Shown here in pieces: positions 8,734 to 17,152 of a DNA stretch of 64,000 nucleotides. The notes under the pieces were generated by a model that was given only the letters and a program-made list of their open reading frames with translations, was not told the DNA's origin and did not search any database. The DNA lies in the NCBI RefSeq assembly GCF_039729145.1, contig NZ_CP155793.1, positions 1,798,001 through 1,862,000 of the forward strand. Reading direction: 5' to 3'. The translations under genes and the position numbers were made by a program. Within the stretch, counting starts at the first letter, position 1; the number at the start of each line of letters is the position of its first letter. Source of the stretch: Microbacterium sp. SY138. GTDB lineage: Bacteria > Actinomycetota > Actinomycetes > Actinomycetales > Microbacteriaceae.

Positions 8734-9491
8734 TGACCGGGCGTTCGGGGGCACGCCCGGTGCTCGCAGGATGCAGGATCATCATCTCCGCCCAGGCGAG
8801 GGCGGCAGGAGCATCCGCGGCCGGGAATCGTTCCGCCGGAGCGGATGAGCTCGACCGCGTACTCGGCGCCGCGGGCGCGGACGTGATGCGCGTCGTGACA
8901 TCCCGTCCGATGACCACCCCGACGGGCGTGCTGCACCGTGCGGTGCATCGCGCGGGGTCCGGGGGCGCCGACGCCGTGATCTTCACCGCGTCGTCCGCGT
9001 CATGGATCGACGCGGCGACGAGGAGCGGCGCGCTCGAAGCGCATCGTCGTCGTGCCGAAGCGGGCCGGTTGCTCCTGGTCTCGGATGACGAGCGCGAGGC
9101 TCGCCGCCTTCAGGACGCCGGCCTGATCGCACGATACGTCGAGCGGGAGAGACCGACGGGTCTCGTCGGATGCGTCGTCGCACACTACGGAAGCGGTGCA
9201 GGATCGGTGCGCACCGATGCCGGAAGCCTCGAGGTGCGCAGCGGGGGCGTCGTGCTGGACGGGCGCTTCCTTCCGCTGTCCCGTGGCGCAGCGGGCCTGA
9301 TCGAGGCCCTGTTCCTTGCCCGCGGACGCGTGCTCTCGCGAAGGGAGCTCGGTCGTGAGCTACCCGGCGGCGAGCGCAGCGGACGGGCGGTGGAGGTGGC
9401 CGTCGCCCGGTTGCGGGAGTCGTTGGGTGGCGTCGACCTGGTCCAGACCGTCGTCAAGCGGGGCTATCGCCTCGCCGTATCGGAGTCGTGA
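8733..9491 (+). CDS. NnaR-like regulator: partial HemD domain fused to OmpR-type DNA-binding domain
   Basis: 252-residue protein whose C-terminal 95 residues are a winged-helix of the OmpR/PhoB type (RVLSRRELGRELPGG, then EVAVARLRESLGG and VQTVVKRGYRLAV), very like the C-terminus of NnaR. NnaR-type proteins in Streptomyces and mycobacteria fuse a uroporphyrinogen-III synthase-like domain to this DNA-binding domain and activate nitrate/nitrite assimilation genes. Here the HemD-like part is only about 150 residues, against roughly 250, and keeps the second-lobe-like stretch (GADAVIFTASSASWIDA), so synthase activity is unlikely. The ATG at 8733 overlaps the stop of the NirB-like gene (TGATG); GTG 8730 is an alternative. 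The pair looks like a reduced or repurposed nitrite-assimilation locus. Confidence 0.72.
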   Translation: MTGRSGARPVLAGCRIIISAQARAAGASAAGNRSAGADELDRVLGAAGADVMRVVTSRPMTTPTGVLHRAVHRAGSGGADAVIFTASSASWIDAATRSGALEAHRRRAEAGRLLLVSDDEREARRLQDAGLIARYVERERPTGLVGCVVAHYGSGAGSVRTDAGSLEVRSGGVVLDGRFLPLSRGAAGLIEALFLARGRVLSRRELGRELPGGERSGRAVEVAVARLRESLGGVDLVQTVVKRGYRLAVSES

Positions 9492-9533
9492 GCCGAGGGC
9501 ATCGGTGGTCGGGGCGATCAACCGCGTCGGCGG

Positions 9534-9836
9534 TCACTCCGCCGGTGCGTCCGAGGGGACGGGGGCCGGCGTCTCCGCGGGTGTCTCGGTCGGAGCGGTG
9601 GTCGGCTCGACGGAGGGAGTGGGGGTGGGCTCCGGTTCGGGCGCGGTGACCTGGGCGTGCACGACCTGGCTGCCGATCGCTGCGACGACGATGAGGCTGC
9701 CGACGACGGCGGCGATCGTGTTGTCACGGACACGGCGGCGGATCTGCCCTTCGTGCCACTGGGTGCGTGCGGTGTGCAGTCGCGCGCGCTCCGCCGATGT
9801 GCGCGCCTGTGCGTTCTTGGAACCGCGTGCGGCCAT
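9534..9836 (-). CDS. Small membrane protein with acidic Pro/Thr tail
   Basis: 100-residue protein of unknown function. Residues 1-38 are basic and cytoplasmic in character, residues about 39-60 form one membrane helix (TIAAVVGSLIVVAAIGSQVV), and the remaining 40 residues are almost entirely Pro, Thr, Glu and Ala (PEPEPTPTPSVEPTT), as in cell-wall-spanning linkers. Positive residues before the helix suggest the tail faces outward. I chose ATG 9836 because GGGAGAG lies just upstream; an in-frame ATG at 9851 is possible. It is convergent with the NnaR-like gene and divergent from rarA. Nothing else shows what it does. Confidence 0.65.
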   Translation of the reverse strand: MAARGSKNAQARTSAERARLHTARTQWHEGQIRRRVRDNTIAAVVGSLIVVAAIGSQVVHAQVTAPEPEPTPTPSVEPTTAPTETPAETPAPVPSDAPAE

Positions 9837-9926
9837 GCCCTGCTCTCCCATCCGAACGCCGCTCCACGACGTCGCCTGAGAGCCTACCCGGATGCGGAGG
9901 TTCACCGAAGTGTCGGGGGCCGACGT

Positions 9927-9932
9927 TAGCCT
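9927..9932 (+). promoter_or_regulatory. -10 box for leaderless rarA transcript
   Basis: TAGCCT followed by exactly six bases and then the ATG at 9939. This spacing puts the transcription start at the A of the ATG, so the mRNA would have no leader; the GGAGGG directly before the ATG is too close to act as a ribosome-binding site. Confidence 0.55.
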
Positions 9933-9938
9933 GGAGGG

Positions 9939-11327
9939 ATGACGTCCCCTGCTGCGCTGCTCTCCGGGCAGACGCCCCTCGCCGTGCGCATGCGTCCGGT
10001 GTCCCTCGCGGAGGTCGCGGGCCAGCGTCATCTGCTGCGTGCGGGATCGCCGATCGTCGCACTCGCCGACCCCGAAGCGACAGCCCCCGGGGCCGTGTCG
10101 ATCATCCTGTGGGGACCGCCGGGAACCGGGAAGACGACTCTCGCTCAGGCCATCGCACGATCGTCCGGTCGGCGATTCGTCGAACTCTCCGCCATCACGG
10201 CGGGGGTGAAAGACGTGCGCGAGGTCATGCAGGAAGCCGTCACGCAGCGCGACCTCTACGGGCAGACGACCATCCTCTTCCTCGACGAGATCCACCGCTT
10301 CACCAAGGCGCAGCAGGATGCCCTTCTCCCCGGAGTCGAGAACGGCTGGGTGATCCTGATCGCCGCGACGACAGAGAACCCGTCGTTCTCCGTCATCTCA
10401 CCGCTGCTCTCGCGTTCGCTGCTGTTGACGCTGCAGCCGCTCACCGACGACGACATCGGCCTCCTCGTCGATCGTGCGGTCACCGACCCCCGCGGTCTGA
10501 ACGCATCCGTCGCTCTCAGCGACGAAGCGAGGTCGGCTCTGGTGCGGCTGGCCTCGGGTGACGCACGGCGCGCCCTGACCGGGCTGGAGGCCGGCGCCGC
10601 GGTCGCACTGTCCCACGCGACGGCCGCGGACGCGGACGACGAGGGGAACGATGCGTCGGCGCCCGGTGCGTCGGTGCCCGGTGCGTCGGTGCCCGAGGTC
10701 TCGGCCGATGACATCTCCCAGGCGGTCGACAAGGCCCTGCTGCGTTACGACCGGCAAGGCGACGAGCATTACGACGTCATCAGCGCCTTCATCAAGTCGA
10801 TCAGAGGGTCCGACCCCGATGCCGCGTTGCACTACCTCGCCCGCATGATCGAGGCAGGGGAGGACCCGCGCTTCATCGCCCGGCGCCTGGTGATCTCGGC
10901 ATCGGAAGACGTCGGTCTCGCCGACCCGCAGGCCCTGGCCATCGCCGTGGCGGCCGCAGATGCCGTGGCGTTCATCGGCATGCCGGAAGGTCGCATCCCC
11001 CTTGCAGAAGCGACCGTCTACCTGGCCACCACCGCCAAATCGAACGCCGCGTACGTCGGGATCGACGCGGCGATCGCCGACATCCGCGCCGGCGGTTTCG
11101 GTCGGGTTCCGCTGCATCTCCGTGATGCGCACTACCCGGGCGCCAAACGTCTGGGCCACGGCCGCGGCTACGTCTATTCGCACGATAGCGAGTTCGGCGT
11201 CGTGCCCCAGCAGTATCTGCCGGACGAACTCGACGGTCGGCACTACTACGAGCCCAAGAACCTCGGTGCGGAGCGCGACATCGGTGCGCGCCTCGAGCGG
11301 ATCCGCCGCATCCTCGGAGACCGCTGA
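9939..11327 (+). CDS. rarA: Replication-associated recombination protein A (RarA/MgsA), AAA+ ATPase
   Basis: 462-residue AAA+ ATPase related to clamp-loader subunits, acting at stalled or gapped replication forks. Walker A is GPPGTGKT (residues 59-66) and Walker B is LFLDEIH (D116, E117); the sensor region [19 protein letters not shown] and the C-terminal MgsA tetramerisation region ([17 protein letters not shown], then YVYSHD) follow. An in-frame 15-base repeat (three copies, 10651-10695) puts a PGASV repeat into the Ala/Asp-rich linker near residue 240, between the ATPase core and the C-terminal domain. Length is otherwise normal. The gene is divergent from the small membrane protein and seems to have its own leaderless promoter. 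Confidence 0.93.
   Translation: MTSPAALLSGQTPLAVRMRPVSLAEVAGQRHLLRAGSPIVALADPEATAPGAVSIILWGPPGTGKTTLAQAIARSSGRRFVELSAITAGVKDVREVMQEAVTQRDLYGQTTILFLDEIHRFTKAQQDALLPGVENGWVILIAATTENPSFSVISPLLSRSLLLTLQPLTDDDIGLLVDRAVTDPRGLNASVALSDEARSALVRLASGDARRALTGLEAGAAVALSHATAADADDEGNDASAPGASVPGASVPEVSADDISQAVDKALLRYDRQGDEHYDVISAFIKSIRGSDPDAALHYLARMIEAGEDPRFIARRLVISASEDVGLADPQALAIAVAAADAVAFIGMPEGRIPLAEATVYLATTAKSNAAYVGIDAAIADIRAGGFGRVPLHLRDAHYPGAKRLGHGRGYVYSHDSEFGVVPQQYLPDELDGRHYYEPKNLGAERDIGARLERIRRILGDR
10651..10695 (+). repeat. In-frame 15-bp tandem repeat (three copies) inside rarA
   Basis: Copies at 10651-10665, 10666-10680 and 10681-10695; copies two and three are identical (GTGCGTCGGTGCCCG) and copy one differs at two bases. 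Each unit keeps the frame and encodes five residues (PGASV register) in the linker of RarA. Confidence 0.85.
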
Positions 11328-11359
11328 CCCTGCGGATCCGGCGCGGAAAAGCGATCTGT

Positions 11360-11365
11360 TAGACT
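11360..11365 (+). promoter_or_regulatory. Extended -10 box of rpsD with long leader
   Basis: TGTTAGACT (TG one base before TAGACT) lies in the rarA-rpsD gap and resembles a strong actinobacterial -10 element. Transcription from about 11372 would give a leader of roughly 140 bases before rpsD. S4 proteins often repress their own mRNA, so the leader could hold a regulatory structure, but I could not identify one by eye. Confidence 0.45.
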
Positions 11366-11509
11366 TGAGCGGCTCGAAACCGAGTTTTCGGGCATCTCCT
11401 CGTTCACACCACACCTTGCTGGCGCCCCGGCGTGCGCTCCAAGGCAGAACGCGGACGATACGTCCGTGAGTCGTGAAAGACGCGACCACGTCATCGGAAG
11501 GAAAACTTC

Positions 11510-12139
11510 GTGACCACGAAGTCCCAGGACCGCCGCAAGGTGCGTCTCAGCCGCGCCCTCGGCGTCGCTCTCACCCCGAAGGCCGCCCGCTACCTCGAGA
11601 AGCGTCCGTACGCTCCGGGTGAGCACGGCCGCACCAAGCGCAAGGCAGACAGCGACTACGCCGTCCGTCTGCGTGAGAAGCAGCGTCTTCGCGAGCAGTA
11701 CGGCATCCGCGAGAAGCAGATGCGCAACACCTTCAACGAGGCTCGTCGTCAGGACGGCCTGACCGGTGAGAACCTGGTCGAGCTCCTTGAGATGCGTCTC
11801 GACGCTCTCGTCGTGCGTTCGGGCTTCGCCCGCACCACCGCACAGGCTCGCCAGCTCGTCGTGCACCGCCACATCCTGGTCGACGGCCAGCTCGTCGACC
11901 GCCCGTCGTTCCGCGTGAAGCCGGGTCAGCTCATCCACGTCAAGGCCAAGAGCGAGGGCACCGAGCCCTTCCAGGTGGCGGCAGCCGGCGGTCACGCCGA
12001 GGTCCTGCCCCCCGTTCCGGGCTACCTCGAGGTCGAGCTCGACAAGCTCCAGTCGCGTCTGGTTCGTCGTCCGAAGCGCGCCGAGGTCCCCGTGACCTGT
12101 GAAGTGCAGCTCGTCGTCGAGTACTACGCGGCTCGCTGA
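11510..12139 (+). CDS. rpsD: 30S ribosomal protein S4
   Basis: 209-residue primary 16S rRNA-binding protein that nucleates 30S assembly. The N-terminal part (RRKVRLSRALGVALTPKAARYLEKRPY) and the S4 RNA-binding domain (about residues 98-160, MRLDALVVRSGFARTTAQARQLV then GQLVDRPSFRVKPGQ) are intact. It is the form without the N-terminal zinc cysteines. The GTG start follows a GGAAGGAAAA stretch. It stands apart from the alpha operon, as is usual in many Microbacteriaceae, and is followed by a hairpin terminator. Confidence 0.97.
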   Translation: MTTKSQDRRKVRLSRALGVALTPKAARYLEKRPYAPGEHGRTKRKADSDYAVRLREKQRLREQYGIREKQMRNTFNEARRQDGLTGENLVELLEMRLDALVVRSGFARTTAQARQLVVHRHILVDGQLVDRPSFRVKPGQLIHVKAKSEGTEPFQVAAAGGHAEVLPPVPGYLEVELDKLQSRLVRRPKRAEVPVTCEVQLVVEYYAAR

Positions 12140-12160
12140 TCCAGCGATCGAGCAATCAGG

Positions 12161-12191
12161 CAGGAGGCGTCGGGATTCCCGACGCCTCCTG
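12161..12191 (+). terminator. Hairpin terminator after rpsD
   Basis: Perfect 14-bp stem: CAGGAGGCGTCGGG (12161-12174), loop ATT, CCCGACGCCTCCTG (12178-12191), then TCGTTTCC. It lies 22 bases after the rpsD stop. The T-tract is weak, as often in high-G+C genomes. Confidence 0.75.
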
Positions 12192-12250
12192 TCGTTTCCG
12201 CATACGATGGTGACACCGCGCCTTCGCGGGTCAAGGGCAAGGATGACGAC

Positions 12251-12439
12251 ATGAAGAACGTGCTGTGGTTCCTGATCGGTGTGATCGGCGGCTTCGTCGC
12301 GGCTCACTTCATGAACAAGGACCCGCGCGGTCATGACATCCTCGCCGAGGTCGACGCCCGGATCAACGGGTTCACCGCGATCCTCAGCGACGCCTACCGC
12401 GAGCAGGAGGCACGGCTCACGGAGCCGGGCGACAACTGA
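12251..12439 (+). CDS. Small single-span membrane protein upstream of alaS
   Basis: 62-residue protein of unknown function. The first 21 residues form a membrane helix (VLWFLIGVIGGFVAAHFM); the rest is a charged amphipathic helix (DILAEVDARINGFTAILSDAYREQEARL) that could be cytoplasmic. AAGGA lies about 8 bases before the ATG, and TACGAT at 12203 may be its -10. It is 55 bases upstream of alaS and probably co-transcribed with it. Similar short proteins are often found at this position in related genomes, but I know no role. Confidence 0.7.
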   Translation: MKNVLWFLIGVIGGFVAAHFMNKDPRGHDILAEVDARINGFTAILSDAYREQEARLTEPGDN

Positions 12440-12494
12440 ACCACCGCAGCGGCGCCTCGGCGCGGCATCTTCACGCAAGGACACCCGGAACCTT

Positions 12495-15155
12495 ATGAAA
12501 ACTGCGGAAATCGCGCAGCGCTATCTCGACTTCTTCGAGAAGAACGACCACCTCATCGTCCCCTCGGCCTCCCTGGTCAGTGACGACCCGTCCCTGCTGT
12601 TCACGGTCGCCGGAATGGTGCCGATGATCCCGTACCTCACAGGTGTCGTCCCTGCTCCGCACTCGCGTATCGCCGACGTGCAGAAGTGCATCCGCACGAA
12701 CGACATCGAAGAGGTCGGCCGCACTGCCCGTCATGGCACGTTCTTCCAGATGCTCGGCAACTGGTCGTTCGGCGACTACTTCAAGGAAGGCGCGATCCGC
12801 TATGCCTGGGAGCTGTTGACGAGCTCCGAGTCCGACGGCGGTCTCGGCTTCGACGAGAAGGACCTGTGGGTCACCGTCTACGAGACCGACGACGAGGCCG
12901 AGGCGATCTGGCGCGACATCATCGGGCTCAAGCCGGAGCGCATCCAGCGCCTGGGCCGGGCGGACAACTACTGGAACACCGGCCAGCCCGGACCGGGTGG
13001 TCCCGACTCGGAGATCTTCTTCGATCGCGGTCCCGCCTACGGCAAGGACGGCGGCCCGGCTGTCGACGACTCGCGGTTCCTGGAGATCTGGAACCTCGTG
13101 TTCATGCAGGACTTCATCGAGAACATCCGCAGCAAGACGGAGTTCGACATCGTCGGCGAGCTGCCGATGAAGAACATCGACACCGGCATGGGCCTCGAAC
13201 GCGTCGCCTTCCTCAAGCAGGGTGTCGACAACATGTACGAGTCCGATCAGGTGCGGCCGGTGCTGGACCGTGCGGTCGAGCTCTCCGGACGGCCCTACGG
13301 GGCGCAGCACGAGGACGACGTGCGGTTCCGTGTCGTCGCGGACCACGTGCGCTCCTCGCTCATGCTCCTCTCCGACGGCGTGCGTCCCTCCAACGAGGGA
13401 CGCGGGTACATCCTGCGCCGTCTGATGCGTCGCACGGTCCGCTCGATGCGCCTGCTCGGTGTCGACGAGCCGGTGTTCCCCGAGCTGTTCGCCGCGTCCC
13501 GCGATGTGATGAAGACCACCTATCCGGAACTCGAGAGGGACTGGTCTGTGCTCTCGGCATCGGCGTTCGCCGAGGAGGAGACCTTCCGTCGCACCCTCGT
13601 CGCCGGGTCGACGATTCTCGACCTGGCTCTGGACGAGACCAGGAAGGGCGGCGGGAAGACCCTGAGCGGTCCCGAGGCCTTCCTGCTGCACGACACCTAC
13701 GGCTTCCCGATCGACCTCACGCTCGAGGTCGCCGAGGAAGCAGGGCTCGACGTCGATCGAGCCGCTTTCGACACCCTCATGCAGGAGCAGCGCCAGCGCG
13801 CGAAGGACGACGCCCGCAACCGCAAGCGTCAGCTCGCCGACGTGTCCGTCTATCGCGATCTGCGCGCGCTGGGAGAGACCGGATTCGACGGTTACACCGC
13901 GCTCGAGGTCGAATCCCGTGTGCTCGGTCTCCTCGTCGACGGTGTCCCCGTGCGCAGCGCCGCCGAGGGCCAGATCGCCGAGGTCGTGCTCGCCGAGACG
14001 ACGCTCTACGCGGAGTCGGGTGGACAGGTGGCCGACAAGGGCACGATCGTGGGCCCGGGATACACGCTCGAGGTGCTCGATGTGCAGAAGCCGGTTCCCG
14101 GTCTGATCAGTCACACCGTCGAGGTCACGCGCGGCAGCGTCGCCGTCGACGACATCGCGACCACGGTGGTGGACGCGGCAAACCGTCGTGCCGCCCGCCA
14201 GGCGCACTCGGCCACCCACCTCGTGCATGCCGCTCTGCGCGACACGCTCGGTCCGACCGCGACGCAGGCGGGCTCGTTGAACCGTGCCGGCTACATGCGC
14301 TTCGACTTCGCCTGGTCGCAGGCGCTCTCGACGGATACGCGGAGCGAGATCGAGGAGATCACCAACCGCGCGGTGCAGGACTCCCTCGAGGTGACCACGC
14401 GCATCGTCTCCCTCGACGAGGCGAAGGAAGCCGGAGCCATGGCTCTGTTCGGCGAGAAGTACGGCGACGTCGTGCGAATGGTCGACATCGGCGGCCCCTG
14501 GTCGCGTGAGCTGTGTGCGGGCACGCACGTCAGCACGAGCGCGGAGATCGGTCTGGTGAGCCTGGTCGGAGAGTCTTCCGTCGGCGCATCCAATCGTCGC
14601 ATCGAGGCGCTCGTCGGTGCCGATGCCTTCCGGGAGCTCGCCGCGGAGCGGGCGATCGTCTCGCAGCTGACCAGTTCCCTGAAGACGCCGCGCGAACAGC
14701 TTCCGGAGCGGATCGCCGACCTCGCCGCGAGTCTGAAGGCGGCGGAGAAGCGCATCGCGCAGTTCGAGGCCAAGGAGAGGGCGGGTCAGGTTCCCGCCAT
14801 CGTCGAGGCCGCGACCCGCGCTGGAGCGTTCCGCCTGGCTGCCCAGAACCTGGGCGAGGTGGCGTCCGCGGACGATGTGCGCGATCTCGTGAACGGCGTG
14901 CGCGATCGGCTCGGTTCCGATGCCGCGGTCGTGGCATTGGGAGCTGTGGTCAACGGTCGTCCGGTCGTGGTCGTCGCCACCAACGATGCCGCTCGGTCTG
15001 CGGGCGCGAAGGCCGGCGCGTTGGCGAAACGCGCTGCCGGTGTGCTCGGCGGCGGCGGCGGCGGTCGTGACGACGTCGCGCAGGGCGGTGGCGCGGATGC
15101 CGCGGCTCTTCCCGCGGCGCTCGAGGCCATCTCACAGGAGCTGCACGCCGCGTGA
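12495..15155 (+). CDS. alaS: Alanine--tRNA ligase
   Basis: 886-residue class II aminoacyl-tRNA synthetase. In order: the catalytic core with MVPMIPYLTG and RHGTFFQMLGNWSFGDYFKEGA, the tRNA-recognition region, the editing domain with zinc ligands H574-x3-H578 (HSATH) and C674-x3-H678 (CAGTH), and the C-terminal coiled-coil/DHHA1 domain with a Gly-rich stretch near the end. Length is typical. I chose ATG 12495, which begins the conserved MKTAEIAQRYLDFF; frame upstream of this is not conserved-looking. The stop overlaps the ruvX GTG by four bases. Confidence 0.97.
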   Translation: MKTAEIAQRYLDFFEKNDHLIVPSASLVSDDPSLLFTVAGMVPMIPYLTGVVPAPHSRIADVQKCIRTNDIEEVGRTARHGTFFQMLGNWSFGDYFKEGAIRYAWELLTSSESDGGLGFDEKDLWVTVYETDDEAEAIWRDIIGLKPERIQRLGRADNYWNTGQPGPGGPDSEIFFDRGPAYGKDGGPAVDDSRFLEIWNLVFMQDFIENIRSKTEFDIVGELPMKNIDTGMGLERVAFLKQGVDNMYESDQVRPVLDRAVELSGRPYGAQHEDDVRFRVVADHVRSSLMLLSDGVRPSNEGRGYILRRLMRRTVRSMRLLGVDEPVFPELFAASRDVMKTTYPELERDWSVLSASAFAEEETFRRTLVAGSTILDLALDETRKGGGKTLSGPEAFLLHDTYGFPIDLTLEVAEEAGLDVDRAAFDTLMQEQRQRAKDDARNRKRQLADVSVYRDLRALGETGFDGYTALEVESRVLGLLVDGVPVRSAAEGQIAEVVLAETTLYAESGGQVADKGTIVGPGYTLEVLDVQKPVPGLISHTVEVTRGSVAVDDIATTVVDAANRRAARQAHSATHLVHAALRDTLGPTATQAGSLNRAGYMRFDFAWSQALSTDTRSEIEEITNRAVQDSLEVTTRIVSLDEAKEAGAMALFGEKYGDVVRMVDIGGPWSRELCAGTHVSTSAEIGLVSLVGESSVGASNRRIEALVGADAFRELAAERAIVSQLTSSLKTPREQLPERIADLAASLKAAEKRIAQFEAKERAGQVPAIVEAATRAGAFRLAAQNLGEVASADDVRDLVNGVRDRLGSDAAVVALGAVVNGRPVVVVATNDAARSAGAKAGALAKRAAGVLGGGGGGRDDVAQGGGADAAALPAALEAISQELHAA

Positions 15156-15625
15156 GCGGGTTCCGCCGCGGCGTGCGACTCGGCATCGACGTCGGCAGGG
15201 CGAGGGTCGGTGTCGCGCGCTGCGATCCCGATGGCATGCTCGCCGTCCCGGTCGAGACGGTCCCTCGGGACGACGCATCGATCGACCGCCTCGTGCAGAT
15301 CGCAGGGGAGTACGACCCGTTGGAGTTCGTGGTCGGCCTCCCGGTGAACATGCAGGGTGCCGACACACCGTCGACCACGGATGCGCGAGAGTTCGCCGCT
15401 GCGCTTCAGGTGCGCAGCGGGATCCCCGTGCGCCTCGTGGACGAGCGCCTCAGCACCGTGAGCGCGCACGCCGCTTTGCGCAGTTCCGGGAGATCTCAGA
15501 AGAACTCTCGTAGCATTGTGGATCAGGTCGCCGCCGTGGTGCTTCTGCAGCAGGCGATCGACATGGAGAAGAGCACCGGAAACCCGGCCGGCGCCACCAT
15601 CTCGCCTGACGAGGAGCACGCCTGA
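15152..15625 (+). CDS. ruvX: Holliday junction resolvase RuvX/YqgF family
   Basis: 157-residue RNase H-fold protein. The fold's first catalytic strand is LGIDVGRARVGVA, followed by VVGLPVNMQG and RLVDERLSTVSAH, then a short helix containing DQVAAVVLLQQAID, which together match the YqgF family. Such proteins act in 16S rRNA 3' processing and/or Holliday-junction resolution; which applies here cannot be read from sequence. The GTG start overlaps the alaS stop (GTGA), and mltG follows after two bases, giving the conserved actinobacterial order alaS-ruvX-mltG-aroE. Confidence 0.93.
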   Translation: MSGFRRGVRLGIDVGRARVGVARCDPDGMLAVPVETVPRDDASIDRLVQIAGEYDPLEFVVGLPVNMQGADTPSTTDAREFAAALQVRSGIPVRLVDERLSTVSAHAALRSSGRSQKNSRSIVDQVAAVVLLQQAIDMEKSTGNPAGATISPDEEHA

Positions 15626-15627
15626 CG

Positions 15628-17148
15628 ATGTCTGAACGTGACAGCGCCACCCCCCGGCACGATCCTGATTCCCGCCTGGGGGATCTGTTCGAGAATCTGC
15701 CGGACCCGACGCAGCAGATCCCGACCGTCGACAACAGTGCTCCGGCGCCCGGTTCGCGCCGCGCCGCCCGAGAGGCAGCAGCCGGAGAGGGAACCGCGAC
15801 TCCGGTGGGAGGCACGGCCCGCACGCCGGCCGAGCCGTCCCCTGTGCCGGTACGTGGGTCCGCGGACGATGCCGTCACCGCGGATGCGGCGCCGTCGCCG
15901 ACGCCCGTTCGCGCTTCGGCCGACGCCGCAGAGACTCCCACGCGTGCTCTCCCGCAAGCGGTGCCCGCGGCGGGCACCGGTCGTACCTCGGCAGCGGCCG
16001 AAACGCCCGAACCGGTGATCGGAGGCGGGCTCGACGATCTGTTCGCCCCGCACGACGACCATGTTCCCGCGGCGCCGAAGAAGAAGCGCCGCAAGGGCTG
16101 CCTGATCGCGCTGATCATCGTGCTCGCCGTGCTCGGCGGCATCGCGGCGGCTGGCGCCTGGGCCTGGAACACCTACGGCGACAAGATCAGCGATGCCATG
16201 GGCTGGGGCGAGTCGAAGGACTGGGAGCCCGGTCTCGCGAACGGCGAAGCCCTCGTCACGATCAAGCAGGGCGACACCGGGGGGCCGGTGTCGACGGCGC
16301 TCTATGAGGCCGGCGTCACGAAGACCGAGGACGTGTTCTACGACTACATCGTCGAAGAGAACCTCGCGGTCACGTTCTATCCGGGCGTCTACCGCCTGCA
16401 GAAGAAGATGACGGCAGAGGCCGCCCTCGCCGCGCTCAAGGACGACGCGAACAAGATGGCGAATGCCGTCTCGGTCTCCGAGGGAGGCACGATCGTCTCC
16501 TCGTTGCCCGGCATGGCCGAGACTCTCGGGCTTCCGCTCGCCGACTTCGAGGCTGCGGTCCAGGACCCCTCGGCCTACGGCGTGGACGCGCCGAGCCTGG
16601 AGGGCTGGCTGTTCCCCGCAGTGTACGAATTCGATCCCGGGGTCACCGCACCTCAGGTGATCCAGCGGATGGTCGACCGCACCAGAGAGTCGCTCGACGC
16701 GGCAGGTGTGCCGGCGGCTGATGCCGAACGGATCCTGACGATCGCCTCGATCATCCAGCGCGAGGGCCGTCTCGACGACTTCGCGAAGGTGTCCCGCGTC
16801 ATTCAGAACCGCCTCGACATCGACATGAAGCTGCAGATGGATTCGACCGCCCAGTACGGCTACGGGTCGCTGCACGAAGGCGTCGTGTCGAGCTCGAAGG
16901 AAGCGCTCGAGGACGACAACGAGTGGAACACCTACGTGCGCACCGGCCTGCCGGCGACACCGATCGCCAGCCCGAGCGACGCGGCCATCAAGGCGGCGAT
17001 GCAGCCTGCTGACGGCCCGTGGCTGTACTTCGTCACGATCAACCTCGCCACGGGGGAGACGCAGTTCTCCGAGACCATGGCGGAGCACGAGCAGGGAATC
17101 GAGAAGTGGCGTGAGTGGTGCCGTGCGAACCCCGACGGCGGCTGCTGA
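15628..17148 (+). CDS. mltG: Endolytic murein transglycosylase MltG
   Basis: 506-residue membrane-anchored enzyme that cuts nascent peptidoglycan strands and sets glycan length. Residues 1-150 are a long, disordered Ala/Pro/Thr/Arg-rich cytoplasmic region, typical of actinobacterial MltG. A KKKRRKG stop-transfer motif precedes the single membrane helix (about 157-181). Outside lie a LysM-like region and the YceG catalytic domain with the probable catalytic Glu at 379 (IASIIQREG), then VIQNRLDIDMKLQMDSTAQYG and the final YFVTINLATGETQFS motif. It follows ruvX by two bases and probably belongs to the alaS operon. Confidence 0.94.
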   Translation: MSERDSATPRHDPDSRLGDLFENLPDPTQQIPTVDNSAPAPGSRRAAREAAAGEGTATPVGGTARTPAEPSPVPVRGSADDAVTADAAPSPTPVRASADAAETPTRALPQAVPAAGTGRTSAAAETPEPVIGGGLDDLFAPHDDHVPAAPKKKRRKGCLIALIIVLAVLGGIAAAGAWAWNTYGDKISDAMGWGESKDWEPGLANGEALVTIKQGDTGGPVSTALYEAGVTKTEDVFYDYIVEENLAVTFYPGVYRLQKKMTAEAALAALKDDANKMANAVSVSEGGTIVSSLPGMAETLGLPLADFEAAVQDPSAYGVDAPSLEGWLFPAVYEFDPGVTAPQVIQRMVDRTRESLDAAGVPAADAERILTIASIIQREGRLDDFAKVSRVIQNRLDIDMKLQMDSTAQYGYGSLHEGVVSSSKEALEDDNEWNTYVRTGLPATPIASPSDAAIKAAMQPADGPWLYFVTINLATGETQFSETMAEHEQGIEKWREWCRANPDGGC

Positions 17149-17152
17149 GACG

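Noticed and set aside
12440..12494. T-box or other leader before alaS
   Set aside because: Only 55 bases, with no specifier-loop or antiterminator features.
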